Positions 15,602 through 28,376 are shown, numbered from the stretch's first letter. The stretch: DNA of 64,000 bases from Lepiota brunneoincarnata (GCA_023014365.1 JAEBUN010000004.1:1922001-1986000); one strand, 5' to 3'. Numbers and translations are program-made. Notes: generated by a model from the letters alone, not told the origin.

Positions 15602-16260
15602 GGTAAAGGATAGAGAGAGAGAGAGAGAGAGAAAGAAGAAAGAAAGATCAGCGTCTACTCCCCCAGCACCGCCACACTCTACTTTAAGTAACCTCGCCTT
15701 GGAGTCCTGTGCCCTTTTCGTGCTGCGGCAAGTATGTAGTGCGGTCCTCTCTAACAGAGAGTAGCTGTGCGCTATCGGGCTGCGGAAAGCACTCGTCCTA
15801 TTCGCCGTAGAGCTTGCACAAACCAAGTTACCCTTGTGTGGGCTATCGTGATTGGATGAACGGAAAGTGTTCTTGTGGTGATGGTTGTGATGATGATATG
15901 GCTGACTCCCCCGTCCGCCTCCACTAGCAACGGGCTGACACGGATCCCCTATCCAATATGTACAAACTCAATTCTCTGTACACGATCTCGGCGCTTCACA
16001 ACACGACCCTGGGGCTAGGCAACCGAATGTACAAATAGGCCAGCGAAGCCAGTCGTTGGCCATCAGCGGACAGTAACTTTGCGCATCTCGACATCTGCGA
16101 GATCTGTGTCATATTCCCCCATGGACACAGCCCGCCGTATTTAATCACGCAGCATACGTTCGGCTCACGCGTGCTAGCCACCAACCACCCCTTTCCTCAC
16201 CATCATATGCCCATCTTCCCCACTTTTTATCTCTCTTTTATTAGGCTTTGACAGTCAGAC
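15602..16260. promoter_or_regulatory. Divergent promoter region with AG/CT tract
   Basis: About 660 bases separate the PalI-like gene (minus) from membrane protein A (plus). An AG dinucleotide tract at about 15612-15631 (CT in the sense of the PalI-like mRNA) lies immediately upstream of its ATG, like the TC tract before the F-box gene. No coding sequence is recognised. Both promoters are inferred to be here. Confidence 0.45.
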
Positions 16261-17352
16261 ATGACCTCAAACACATATGGATACGCTGTTGGGATCGTCG
16301 GATTCCTCTACGGGACACTGGGTTATGGATTGGTGTGTGCTACCTACCAACTCTGCGTTGAATGACAATTCATCGGTCCCCAGAGCGTTTTCACCTATAT
16401 TTTTGGAGCTGCGCTGCGCCGACTTCTTCCCAGAACACTCCGCCCCCCCGATCCCGATTTTATCTCGAGGTCGTTCGAGTCTGAAAACCAAACCTGGGCG
16501 GGTTCGCAACCCGTTCCGAAAACCATCCTCTAAATCCTGCGCGCATAAACTTAGCGAGAAGCGGTCCTTGCAGCTTCCTCCCGACGCCCGACTGCGCCGT
16601 GTATCGTCCCTGGATTCCTTTGACCGCCCACATTCATTTGTTCTGATCGCCCCTGTCATTACTTTAAATCACCCCGACGACGTTGGTAATTCAAGCAGAG
16701 ACACCGTTACTCTACATCCCAGTTCTCAGATAATAGCCAGAGTTCGACGAGGCCTAACTCTGGATCACCCAACACCACTCTCTGTCCCCCCTCCTCCTGG
16801 TCCGCCGCCAGTCACAGAACCGAGCCGACCCGGGTCTGCATTTCGGCTCTCGAGCCTCAAACCTCTTTGGGGAGGAGAGAAGCCCAAGATCCTCCGCTCG
16901 GCATCATCACCACAGTTGACCGAATTTAGCGATGAAAAGCTCTCTTTTTCTGCTGAACTGAAGAAGGGGGGGAAAGGAGGCAATACCAAGGCCCAATTCA
17001 GTCTATCCACAAAAAGTAGCCGGAAGACATTGCGACAGGAGAGAAGCGAAAGTGCGATTTCCCAACGTAAGCCATGATCCTTTGTCCCTATCGTCTTGCA
17101 TTCCTTACTGAGAGACAAGTCGTAGCTCCTTCTAAATTCTTTCCGTCGTTTCCGAAGAATGCCGAGAGAAAACGTTTGCAGCCCCTCCGCACACAACCAT
17201 ACGACGCACCATATTTCATGCCTCCTCCCGTACCTCCTATTCCATTTGAGTTGGTCCTAAACAAAGAGGAGAAACGCAGCAAGACGATGCCCGCTGAGAA
17301 ACCGAGACGACCTTCCGCTCCACAAATATTGCTCAGGTCGGAAAAGACTTAA
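16261..17352 (+). CDS. Unknown membrane-anchored protein, copy A of a two-member family
   Basis: I do not recognise a named family. The first exon encodes a short hydrophobic region ending 'GTLGYGL'. An intron (about 16333-16383) falls after this codon in phase 0, and the next exon starts 'SVFTYIFGAALRRLLP'. The frame then slips in a run of seven C (16443-16449) into a long basic, Ser/Pro-rich region. After another intron (about 17067-17125) the C-terminal exon carries 'RTQPYDAPYFMPPPVP' and 'IPFE'. The gene at 45993-47218 has the same plan: 'GSLGFGL' at the same intron position followed by 'SILAIWL', and a C-terminal 'SPYEAPYFASPPIPFE'. I infer a membrane anchor plus disordered cytoplasmic tail. 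Function is unknown. Confidence 0.65.
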
Positions 17353-17834
17353 ACTCCGTTCTACATTCAGCGGGAATTCTGTGCTGTTCATCAGCGTTAT
17401 TATATGCGAGTGTGTATGCGATGCTCGGGCCATTTTTGGCCATCGGTTGATCGGGTCACAGGACCAAGGCGTTCATGTTGGCCTAGGCGACATTAGAGTA
17501 CGATTGGGTAGTCACCTGTCATGCGGAAGGCTCCCGAGCATTGTATTATGCTTGCCTATGCCTTATTCCTCTGTACTTATTTTTGGTTCTGCACGATCTG
17601 GGACATTGGGTTGTGCAGAAAGACTCAAGCAACGCACTTTTTAGCTTGGTCTCGCCCAGAGAAACATACCCTGAAACATCTTTGGCATATATAATCAGAG
17701 GGAGGGATTATGGTGAGAATAGGTCTGGCGTATCCTTTCTACCAACTGCTCCGAAAGTGTTGCGTGAGTTACTATTTTGTAACCTTACATTTGCGACGGC
17801 AATAATCAAAGTTTGTTGTAGCACTGAAAAAAAA
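17353..17834. other. Intergenic region before the recombinase-like ORF
   Basis: About 480 bases. An open frame runs in phase with the next ORF from 17541, but it has no recognisable motif before the ATG at 17835 and is interrupted by a possible intron (about 17763-17820). I do not annotate it as coding. Confidence 0.35.
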
Positions 17835-18164
17835 ATGCCGGGTATGCGAAGAGCCAGCGTTCCTGGAGTGACGATCCAGCAATTTTCACTTGGGATCAAC
17901 GAGTACCAGACCTTTTGCCGAAAGCATGGGCTTTCACTCGATCCGACACCAGATACCATCAGCGTCTTTACGATGTATGTGGGACAGTGCCAGGGCGTGG
18001 ATGCAGTGGAAGGCTATCTGAATGCGATATGCAAAGCATTTGAGCATGTCTACCCAGAAATACGACAGCAATGCCAGTCGCCCCCGGTGGCGAGGGTGAT
18101 TAGGGAGTTGAGGGGGCAGGAGGGACTAGTGCATGGGAGTGGCATGGTTGTGTGCAAAGAGTAG
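17835..18164 (+). CDS. Orphan fragment resembling a tyrosine-recombinase N-terminal (core-binding) domain
   Basis: A single-exon ORF of about 109 residues. Its helical pattern 'RRASVPGVTIQQFSLGINEY', 'FCRKHGLSLDPTPDTISVF', 'VEGYLNAICKAFEHVYP' and 'PPVARVIRELRG' resembles the SAM-like core-binding domain that precedes the catalytic domain in tyrosine recombinases and in many agaricomycete 'DNA breaking-rejoining' proteins. No catalytic domain (Arg...His-x-x-Arg...Tyr) follows: the next gene, SIN3, starts within 150 bases. Either this is the remnant of a mobile element or a domesticated short protein. The assignment rests on pattern recall only. Confidence 0.45.
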   Translation: MPGMRRASVPGVTIQQFSLGINEYQTFCRKHGLSLDPTPDTISVFTMYVGQCQGVDAVEGYLNAICKAFEHVYPEIRQQCQSPPVARVIRELRGQEGLVHGSGMVVCKE

Positions 18165-18304
18165 ATTGGAATCTTATCTTATCAAAGTGCAGATTGAGTT
18201 ATTGAGACTATTCCCACGCTGTTGTATGGAGCACCAACCCTTGCTGGTGGGCGATCGAGCCCTGGTCAACAACAACAACGACCGCGACGACGACCGCATC
18301 AAAC

Positions 18305-21300
18305 GTGGCCGACACGACTGTTGCAAGCTCTGCAGAACTATTGCTCACAATGGGCCTGCAGGACGATGGGGACGTTGACAGTAGATCAACCTCGGAGAAC
18401 AGATCTATTTTGGCCCTTAGCACAAGTCCCTTGGGAATACACGACGGCGCTTCACTTCCTCTCTTCCACCCGACCCCTACACCTCTTCCCTTTGCCATCC
18501 CCGTCCCTCCACCTGTCCTCTCTCTTCTCTCCACCCTTCCAGACATGAAGACACACACCCCAAATGCCGGCACACCTCTCCCGCAGCCCACTGAGCCAGC
18601 AATTGCCCCGGAGATCGGCCGCCCCCTCAATGTCACCGACGCTCTCAGCTACCTCGACGCCGTCAAGGTCCAATTCGCAGAGAAGCCAGAAGTATACAAT
18701 CAGTTCTTGGACATTATGAAGGACTTCAAGAGCCAAGTGTGAGTCTTCCGTCATCGTTTTCCTCCTCGCCCCCAACCTTTCTCGGTCCGCGTTTTTGCTT
18801 CTAGCATCGACACACCGGGTGTCATCCAACGCGTCTCAAGACTCTTTCATGGAAACCCATACCTTATCCAGGGCTTCAACACTTTCCTTCCCATGGGGTA
18901 CCGCATCGAGGTCTCCGCCGACCCCTCCGACCCTAACACCATCACCGTCACTACACCAGCAGGTACAACTACACAAACCACCAACGCTTCAACGCTTCCT
19001 CTACGACCTGCGAGAGACTTACCAGGTCTGCCCCCTCCAAGTCATGCCAACCCACTTTTATACACACCCACCCCCGCAGCCCCCGCCATGCCTCTCTCGC
19101 GCTCGCATACCCCCGCGACGTACCACCTTACCCCTCACGGCCAACCACCTTTTGATCCTGCTGCTCATCCTGGAGTCTACCCACCTAACCAACCACCGCC
19201 GCCGCAGCCTCCACAACAACAACAACAACAGCAGCAGCAGCAGCAGCAGAGTACTCAAGTGACCGCCGCTGCATCATTTCTTGGTAACTTGCACGGTCGT
19301 CAGCCACCCCTTCCCGCAACTTCTGCAGCAGCCCAAGTGGACAAGGATGGAAATGGGCAATTTAACCATGCTATTCAATACCTTAACAAAATCAAGGCGA
19401 GGTACACGGACGATCAGGATACTTACAAGCAATTCCTGGATATTCTGCAGACCTATCAAAAAGACACCACGTATGTCCCTAAGCCTCTTCCTTTCATCTT
19501 GCTAGCCTATAACGAAAACCATAGCACACCTGCACTACAGGCTCAGGTGTACCTTCAAGTACAACACCTCTTCAAGGATGCTCCTGATTTGTTGGCCGAG
19601 TTTAAAGTTTTCTTGGGGGAAGTCGTTGGGCCGGCGCAGAGTGGCGTAGTCATCCTACCACAACCTGGGAGTACTAGTATTGGTTCTTCCTGGGTCGCCC
19701 CAGATAATTCCGCATCAAGTCCAGCTACAGCGTCAGCCAAGAGATCACAGTCCACAAAACGAAAAAAGCGCGGCTTGGAAAAGGAACCTACACCTGTGCC
19801 ACAAACAAAACCTCCTCCCTCAAGGGTGAGTCCCCTGTCGCACAGTGTTGTATTCCCCTGAGATCTGGAAATGATGTCTTGGGCACAGGCGAAAAGGGTT
19901 AAGCATCATCATTCCAACGATACAGGATCCCCTTCATATTCCCCTTACGTCGGCCCTCAATCCCCTCAGCTTCCGCCCACCCATATCTACCATACCGGAG
20001 CCCCCCAGAACTCGATGCCCCTTCACGCTCCTCTTCCGCCCTCCGCTCAGGGTCGTAGCCCAGTTGGTGTTACGTCGGCTGATAAACTCTTGTTCTTTGA
20101 CCGCGCAAAGAAGTCGCTCGAGAATCGCGAGGTCTACGAGGAATTTTTGAAGCTCCTGAGCTTGTTCTCGAAAGAAATTATCGACCTAAAAACCCTCATA
20201 GAACGTACGAAAGTGTTTCTGGGTGAGGGTGAGCTCATGGCGGAGTTCAAAGGCCTAGTGGGCTGGGATGAGAAGCTGGAGAGCGTTGAGAGCGGACCCC
20301 CCGGAAGTATACGTACTGGTCCCCCGGAGGCTCTGCTTGCTTTGCCTACTGATGATGGCGAGGGTCCTAGTTATCGGAGGCTTCCTGATAGCGTAAGTTG
20401 TGTTCATATGGTCGTGATTAAGGTTACTTATGGTATCTACAGGAAATACGGCTCGCGTGTTCTGGTCGCGACGAGCTTTGTCGCTCCGTCCTCAATGACG
20501 AATGGGTTTCACACCCGACGTGGGCCTCGGAAGAGGCAGGCTTTGTTGCTCATAAAAAAAACTCCTTTGAGGAAGCTTTACACAAAAGCGAAGAGGAAAG
20601 ACATGAATATCACGTCCTCCTCGAAGGCCTCGCGAGAACAATTGCAGTGCTAGAGCCAATCTACTGTCGGATAGAGGAGATGGGCAACGAAGAACGAGCT
20701 AATTTCAGGCTGAAGCCGAACCTCGGTGGGACTTGCAAAGCCATCTACCAGAGAACTATCAAGAGAATCTATGGAAAAGAAGGCGGGAGTGAGATCTGGC
20801 AAAATCTACAGGAATGTCCCGCGGTTGCGGTCCCCGTGGTGCTTGCACGGTTGAAGGCAAAAGATGAGGAATGGCGACGCCTCCAGCGAGAGTTCGCCCG
20901 GACATGGAGGGAAGTTGATTCCAAAAACTTCTACAAGTCGCTTGACCACCAGGGAATCACGTTCAAAGCGAACGACAAGAAGAGTATCACCGCGAAACAT
21001 TTCGTTACTGATATTGAGTCCATCAAGGCGCAGCAATTCACAAGATGGGAACAAGAAGGCAAAAAAACATCTATGCATGGGGCGGTTGGGCATCAGCTCG
21101 AATATTCTTTCCACGACACATCGGTCATGATGGATTCGCTCAAAATGATTGATTCTTTCCTTGAACACTCTCAAGCCCAATACAGTCCACAGGAGCGCCG
21201 TGGTGTCGAAAAATTCCTTCGTTCTTTCATTCCGCTGTTATGTATGTGCCCTGCAGCTGACTTTAATGCTGCATGCGGACCGCTGGGGGGAGATGGGGAT

Positions 21301-22898
21301 GATGGGATGCATGACATCAGCGGGCACCTGGACGGACGAAGTGGGCGACGGTTGGTCGGGAGTACCCTTCTGGTACCCACCGATGGAGTGCCTGCGAATG
21401 ACTTGCGACGAAAACTACTAAAAATGGCGAGGGAGAAAGAAAGGGAAAGGGAGAAGGAGAGGGAGAGGGAGAAGGAGAAGACAAATCGGAAGGTATCGTC
21501 TTCCACGATTGGATCCCGCGCAGTCTCCCCTGCCTTGGACCGGTCGCCGGTACCCTCCCGCGCTGATGACGGTATTGAAGCTCACGACATATGGATCAAA
21601 GAAGCAAGGGTAAGTGCTGGAGGTGCGAGTGGCGGCGCTGCAGTGGAACGGCCCTTTTTCGCCAACACAACTTTCTATACATTGGTGCGGCTATTACAGG
21701 TATGTGATTTGTTTGTCACCACGCTATTCATGTTCACGATTTAATTTTACATTTTGCCTCAAGTTACTCTATTCTCGTCTCTTGATGTGCAAGGAGATTG
21801 GTGCGGAGCTTGCGGCGCAGAAGCACGCCACCCTACTTGCAAACCGTGTGGCGGTTGAGTTAGGTTTAGATGACCCGAACGGACCGTCGGCCGTGCTTGC
21901 ACAAACAATGGAGATCCTGGGCGAGCGTGGCACTGCTGAGGAAACCAATGCGGTGTATATGTATCTCTTGAATGCATGCAGGAAACTATTCGACAACTGA
22001 GCTGGACCAGGCGACTTTTGAGGAACACATGAGGTGGTTCTTCGGCAACAAGGTGGGGTTCACAGAGGCTTGTTTCCGTTATACATGCTGAATGTAGCTC
22101 ATTTCTGGTTATTTATAGGCTTATCTGCTGTTCACGCTGGATAAATTAATAACAGCACTGGTGAAACAAGTGAGGATTATTATACGTAGGAACCGAGTTT
22201 ACTGCTGACGTTACAGCATGGAACCATGATAGGTGCAAACGATCTTGTCAGACTCGAAATGCCAAGAGTTGTGGTCGTTGCTGCAGGTTGCACAGACATC
22301 CGAGACTGTCATGAGGCAAGACCTTGTCCGGTATCGGAGAGAAGCGGAACGACACGTTGGGCAGGATGATAATCTCTACAAGCTGCAATGGGTAAGCCCA
22401 TATTTTGGAAGCGCTTATTTTTAATCTGGAATGAATAGGCACACGAATCAAAACACATGCGCATTTCGCTGCTGGGGGCGGGGGACCCCAGTACGGATAG
22501 TGCACTGTCTAGCGCAGATCGCTGGCGAGACTACGTGAACACATACGTGATGAAGACACCCACGGAATGGGTGCACCCGGCAAGAAACGGGGCTAGCCCG
22601 GTGTTTCTACGAAGGTATGATTGTTGCGGATTGTGTCCGTGCGATTAGGAGAGGGGATCAGGTGACTGACGATGGTTGTATATTTAGGAGCGTGCGCCTG
22701 GGTGAGGCGAGCACTGCCTTGTTCAAGGGAGGTGACATGAAGATCCGGGTTGATCAGCGTACATACAAGGTGGTGTATGAGGCAGGAAGCGAAGACGTGC
22801 TATGGCGGGGAGTAGAACACGAAGACGAAGTGCTACAGGAGCGTGCGCGAGTGCGGGAGGAGGAGCGGCGGAAGAGCGAGTGGATGAGTCGACTATGA
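18305..22898 (+). CDS. SIN3: SIN3 transcriptional corepressor, one apparent frameshift/stop
   Basis: Scaffold of the Sin3/Rpd3 histone deacetylase complex in the nucleus. About 11 exons. Three paired amphipathic helix domains are visible: PAH1 '[13 protein letters not shown]...FLDIMKDFK' and '[19 protein letters not shown]'; PAH2 '[16 protein letters not shown]'; PAH3 '[20 protein letters not shown]'. A poly-Gln run lies between PAH1 and PAH2. The HDAC-interaction domain follows ('[10 protein letters not shown]' joined over the intron at 20393-20442 to '[21 protein letters not shown]'), then the C-terminal Sin3a domain up to the TGA at 22896-22898. At 21998 an extra T makes a stop right after 'ACRKLFDN'; without it the frame continues '[18 protein letters not shown]'. 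The start at 18305 is the most upstream ATG in the right frame; it could be 18542. The gene is normally important for viability, so the stop is more likely an assembly error than a knockout. Confidence 0.93.
19212..19249 (+). repeat. CAA/CAG repeat coding for poly-Gln in SIN3
   Basis: Twelve glutamine codons in a row, first CAA then CAG, lie between PAH1 and PAH2. The tract is in frame and in a disordered linker. Confidence 0.9.
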
Positions 22899-23120
22899 TT
22901 ATAATAATAATAAACTTGTTTGTCACCTGTCTTGTTTGTTGCCGTACAATATTTCCTTTCCTCGTCTCCACCCTCTTCCTCCTCCTCTCTATCCCTCACC
23001 TGTCCGTCCCCTCCCCTTGTCCCTTGGCGCCCAAGCAGGTGCCCTGGCCGTGAGAACAATCCCCACTTGGCGCAAGACTTGCTTGGCACAAACACCCATT
23101 TCCTCACTCTGGGCATAATA

Positions 23121-25042
23121 ATGGCCAAGCCAATCCCCGCCCCTCCAGGCGATCGCGCTGGCTCCTCCTCCTCCACGCATCATCCTGCTCCTTCTGCCCT
23201 TACTCCTGCTACTGCTACTACCACCACTACCACTGTTGCTCGGCCCCGCCGCCGTGGCACCCGCCAGCGGACCTCCCCGTCCTCAGCACTGCTATCACTA
23301 TTGGCTACCATCAGCACCTTCTTCCTTCCTGTCGGCGCCAGCCCCGCCCCTCCCGCCTTTCTCTGTCCATCTCTCTCCCAGAATATTCAGCGCAGGGCAA
23401 CATCCCCCTCCCCTCCTGCCTCTGGCCGCCCCAAGACCCGCCAAACATCCAAATCTCCCCGTAGTCGCACTCTCCCCTACAAATTTGACCTTGGAGATGA
23501 CGGTGTCTGGCACAAGGTCGAGTCGTACACACTCTACGGCTCTACCGTCTGTTCGGTAAGTCCTCCCTGCCACGTAATCTGACTTATTCCCTTCTCATGA
23601 TCCCATTACAGAAGAGCTGTCGGGAACCCACGAATGCCGTGACCTCTGGCGACAACAACTCCATGACCAGCCCAACTACATCAGGCTCCACGACGGGCAA
23701 CATCGATTTACAAGACACACTACCCGCCGGTTGGAAATCTAAACACGATCGGAGCGAAAGTCGAACAACCCTTATCCTCGCCCTGTCCCTCGTCCTCGCC
23801 TTCTTCATTTGTTTTTTCATCATTGGATGTTTGTTTTGGAGAAAGAACCTGCGACGTAAACACAAAGATGATGATGTGGAGACGAGAACTCGCAGGAGGA
23901 GCTCCGCAATCCCACCATCCAGTCAGCCGGTGCTCAGCGTGGAAAAAGAGGCAAAGGCTAAGCAAAAAATATGGGTGAGGGCTACTGCCAGATGGAAGGC
24001 AAACGCCCGCTACACTGCCCGCCACCGAAGAGGAAAGCGACCAGCTAGCATACGTTCACAGCCCCTCGAATCGACTACGACCCTCAATCGCCTGATTGTT
24101 TTGGATTCCCCCGAGGATGAAGAACTTGCCCCTTCCTCAACTCCGAGGACTCCCTCACGCAACATCTCCCGGCAGTCTTCTTGCACTTCCTTGCACGAGG
24201 TACACCCCTCCATCCCTAGTCAAAAAGACCAAGAACAGCAGACCGATGAACAACAACTAGCGCCCATTCCCACACTAAACTCGGCCCCCGACACTCCAAC
24301 GTCACCCCCGGCTTACCGACAGCGTACCCTCGCTGCCTCAATTGCTACGCCCTCGGGAAGTCTATCCACTCCTGACCACGACCACACTGGCTCTGTTCTC
24401 CGAGTTCCCAGCCCGCATCCGTCGAAGTTGTCCTTGGGACCCCCATCCGTTCAGACGAAATGCTCTTCACAATATCAAGAGTCCGACAACCCTCCACTTC
24501 CCGTTCATGCTGCTCACGTTGCAACAGACGACAAAGCCTTGTTAGCCCGTCTCGCAGATCTCGCAGAACGACCCCCTGGCGAGGTATTGGCTCATGCAGA
24601 GTCCTCACATCAACTGTCAGCACCAGTATGGGAAGATGAGCAACCGGAAGATTTCGCACGGGAGCTAGGCACCTCGGGTTCAACGTCACAGTCTCCCTTT
24701 CCCCCTCCCCCAACCAAAGGAAAGATGGTGGAACCTTTGTTCTACAGTTACCCCTACACCTTTGAGGAGTTTTCCGAGTCCATTGAGCTCGAACTGGAAC
24801 CTTCTGCTCCTCCTTTCGAGGCTCATGGTACACCAGTGGCGGATGACCTGGTCATGTTACCATCGGCACCACCTTTGCCAGACGAAGGATACCCTGAAGA
24901 TTCACAACTCGATGTAGCTACAGACTCCGATGCCGTAGAGCACCATACCCGAGGGGACTTCAACGGGTGCCCTGTCGAACATTGTACAACATCTTCCCGG
25001 AGGCCTCTGAGCGAGGGCACCCTACCTGACTACCAGCCATAA
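23121..25042 (+). CDS. Unknown single-pass membrane protein
   Basis: Not recognised. It has two exons with one intron at about 23556-23611 and codes for about 620 residues. The N-terminus is Ser/Thr/Ala-rich, followed by a hydrophobic stretch ('SALLSLLATISTFFLPVGAS') that may be a signal anchor. A lumenal or extracellular part of about 100 residues has paired cysteines ('GSTVCSKSC'). A clear transmembrane helix follows ('LILALSLVLAFFICFFIIGC') with a basic stop-transfer ('WRKNLRRKHK'). The C-terminal 400 residues are Pro/Ser/Glu-rich and look disordered. The reading frame is clean. A wall or mating-type surface sensor would be a guess; I assign no function. Confidence 0.7.
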
Positions 25043-25719
25043 TTTCCTATCTTGAACCTTTCTCGTTCCATCATTTTGGTCGCTGTATTCATATTTGGCA
25101 ACACCGCATTGTAGTCTGTAATTAACCACAAGTCTTGGGAGCACATTATTTTATGATACACATTCGTGCAAACATCAAGCAGCTGCCCGTGTTTGACCAT
25201 AGTGTTGGGCCGGGAAAATGGGGTTCTATCATCGATGAGGCCTACCGTTATTCCCATGCGTTTTCCGCTGCTATCTAGGGCCACTTAGACACCGCAAAGG
25301 ACTCTTGACCACATGCCACCAACACCATTAAGGCGTATGATGTGGTTAAATTGTGGACGTTCAAGTCCATAAAACGGCTAACCTGAACTTAATGCAGCCT
25401 TCGTCTCCGGAACGAAGGTTGATTTCTTTAACGTGTTAGACGGGAGTTTAACATATCTAATAAGTTTGTATCAACGATTCTTGAGATCTGAGGTTCGGTC
25501 TGGCTCAGGGTCGGCTTCCCAGATGACAACATAAAGATCACCAGACTCGGCCTTGGAAATTGCAGCAGATTGTGGCTCAAGCTTTTCAAGGACCTCAATT
25601 CTCACAGATTCTCAGAGGGACAATCAAACCGGCCCTGGATCACGTGAGAAGGAGAATTTCCGAGCTCAACAATCTAATCATATTTGTCCAACGGTCCAGT
25701 ATCCTTCCACCCATTTACT
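25043..25719. other. Intergenic region
   Basis: About 680 bases between the membrane protein and the SYO1-like gene. A minus-strand open frame of 84 codons at its left edge overlaps the 3' end of the previous gene and has no motif; I treat it as chance. No other signal is seen. Confidence 0.4.
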
Positions 25720-28295
25720 ATGGGGAAATCTCAAAAGAAAAAGTCCATGCGGAGGCATAACCCGATGCGGGTCCCGGACTCTCACCTACCAAAAGGGCTA
25801 ACACCTGCGTCACAAACATCAACCCAAAATGCAGCCATACCACCAATTATCCAAAAGGTCTGAGTTGATTTTTTCAAAGCATGTGAATATCGATGATAGA
25901 CCCTGGTTCCCCTGTAGATGGAAAGTGCAGATGCGACCGACCGTAAATGGGCCTGTGTAGCTATATCTAACCTGATTCAAAATGATCCTTCGACAAGGCG
26001 GCTGCTACAAGGGAAAAATGTGGTTGGCGCCTTGATTACAAGGCTGACGGATAGTGAGGAGGAGGTGTTAATTGAAGCCATTGGTGCTCTGCGGTGCGTG
26101 GTAAACCCGTGCCCTTACTCTTCGATTTTTTAAAGCTTATTTTCTGGACCATTGACAGGAACCTCTGCATTGATGGCGGTTATGAGATCTGCGCTGAAAT
26201 GTATAACAAGAATATCCTTACCCCTCTGAAGACCTTTGTACCCAAGGCAGGTTTACCTCCCCAAAGTTGCTAAACAAATACGCCCATTGACAGATTTTAG
26301 ATCTCATCAGTGCTCTCACAATACATATCCAATCCAAAATCAGCCCCAGAGAATGCGCAGAAACTAGTCTACGAATTTGCCGATAATGTGATTACAGTGC
26401 TCTGGTGCCTCTCGTAAGTATCTCTCGGAGACGTCCTTTTTCCCAACTTAACATTCATAGAGAAACATCGAATAAGGCGCTAAATGCCATTAACGAAATG
26501 CATCTAACTCCCTTCTTGATGTCCTTTCTGGCTTCCCGGGACAAACTTCCCCTCGGACCGGTCGTCTCCGCAGGTTGTCTCTGTAGTTCCTTTCTTAGAG
26601 AATTGTCGCTGACCTCGGGTCATTCATAGCCCAATGCCTGTATGTGCTGTCAGACGAAAACACTCCAGCTATATCGGATGTCCGAGCCGACGCAAGCTAT
26701 CTCTCCCTTTTGCTCTCTATTGCACGACCAGAGCCCATTGCCAATATTGAAACGGATAAAGACAACCCCCAGCTGGTGACCCTGAGCGTCCTCGCAACAG
26801 GTAACGATTCCAAGCAGATTTCGGCATCCTTCGAGGCTGATGATCGTGCAAAGGTATCCTTCGAAACGTTTCCCCTCTTCCCCCGCCTACTGTCGTTTCA
26901 CTGGTTGACCTCGACAAGGATATTGTTCTCCCGCTGCTCCAACCTGTCATCACCTCTGTTTCGATGCAGGAAGTCTCTGGATATCGCTCAGGCGCTTGAT
27001 TGTGCAACAGGCGAACGAACCTCAAACAGAGAAGTTGGTACTCAAGCATGCCCCAAGGTCTGATCACAAGCCCCCGGCAGAACTCGAGCTTGAAAAGCTA
27101 GAAGCCCGTTTACGGAACCGTGCAATTAGCTTTAGAGGTTCTGGCAGGTGCATGCGCTATGTTGCCCGACCCTGAACTTGGCCCTCCTAAAGAGGAAGAC
27201 GACAACGGGGACGAAGAGATAGTAGAAGGTACTAATACCTCGATAGAACTGACCTTTCTATACTCAAAATAGTTGGTTAGATCTTGATGACCAACCAGAC
27301 ATTAATATGGATGACGACGAGTCCGGCCCAGGGAAACTTCCTCTACCAGGCTTCATACCCACTCTAGTGAAACCCTTGTTGGCCCTTATCCAACCGTCCG
27401 CCCTATCTTTCCCGCCCCTTGCCTCCCCTTCACCGCATCCTCCAACCACTAGCGCATTGAGCACCATTCATATCGGTGCACTAGAATGTCTAAACAACAT
27501 TCTTTTGTCACTTGCATCCTCACCAAACTCCGGAGTGACAGCAGACAAAGCTACTGGTCTCGAGTTCTGGAATGATGTCTGGTCAGCATTGGGTGTTATT
27601 GGCACGCAGACTGGCCCAGGTCAGGAGCGGAGACAAGAAATGTGGGAGATTGCTGTCGGTGTGCTCTGGGGCATCGGGACCGTCTGGAGGGGCTGTTTAG
27701 TGGGTTGCAGCGGTTATCTAATCCGTCGTCACTTATGATGTTTATGATGTTTGATCCAGGAACCCAACGAAGAGCAAGTTTCTCTCCTAATCCCAATTCT
27801 GCAACTCTACTTCGGATCCCTGTGGTGAAAACACGATGCATCGGTGCGTTAGAGTGCCTCGCTCAACATCCGACATCCGTCGATGGGAATCGGGTAAGTA
27901 GATGCTCCGAGGTACACATGCCGCTTGTTGATATTCAGGCGCACAGGCGATTTCGAGCTATCTCATTTCTCTCCTGCCATCCGGCTCGGCTCCTTCCCCG
28001 CTGGAGACGGAGCCTCTGATTCAAGTCGTCTCAGCTCTTATTGACATCTACTCTGATGAGGAGCTTGCCCTACGATGTCAATTTTCGCCAAGGAAAATAT
28101 TTGGAACGTCTGGTGGCTAGTGTAGAGGGTGTGAGGAAGGCTGTCCGGAGCATTGACCGACGGAAGGAGGGCGGCAGGGAACTTCGATTGCGGGGAGACG
28201 AGGTACGGGACAACTTGGTTGGATTTATTAAATATCGGAGGAGCGTTGCATTTATAAGTTGGTTTGCACATGGATGGCCCTGTGTGTTGTACTAG
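25720..28295 (+). CDS. SYO1: SYO1-like ribosomal-protein symportin (ARM/HEAT repeats), heavily frameshifted
   Basis: SYO1 co-imports ribosomal proteins uL18/uL5 with an importin and chaperones 5S RNP assembly (family knowledge). The N-terminus has the family signature 'MGKSQKKKSMRRHNPMRVPD', then ARM/HEAT repeats ('WACVAISNLIQNDPSTRRLL', 'EEEVLIEAIGALRNLC', 'KLVYEFADNVITVLWCLSE'), an acidic segment ('DLDDQPDINMDDD') and the C-terminal 'VNFRQGKYLERLVASVEGVR'. The third intron (26247-26300) begins GC. The frame is disrupted many times: near 26985, at 27116-27117, at the junction 27229-27272, near 27790, near 27822 and near 28060. Each block still matches the family when read in its own frame. 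Either the locus is decaying or this stretch has poor consensus quality. The end at 28295 is uncertain. Confidence 0.78.
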
Positions 28296-28376
28296 ACCGA
28301 GGACCAAACCGGCCAGCCCATCTGTGGATATAGAATCACGAGATTTGTCCAGTCTCTGGTAATTTAGTCATCTACC

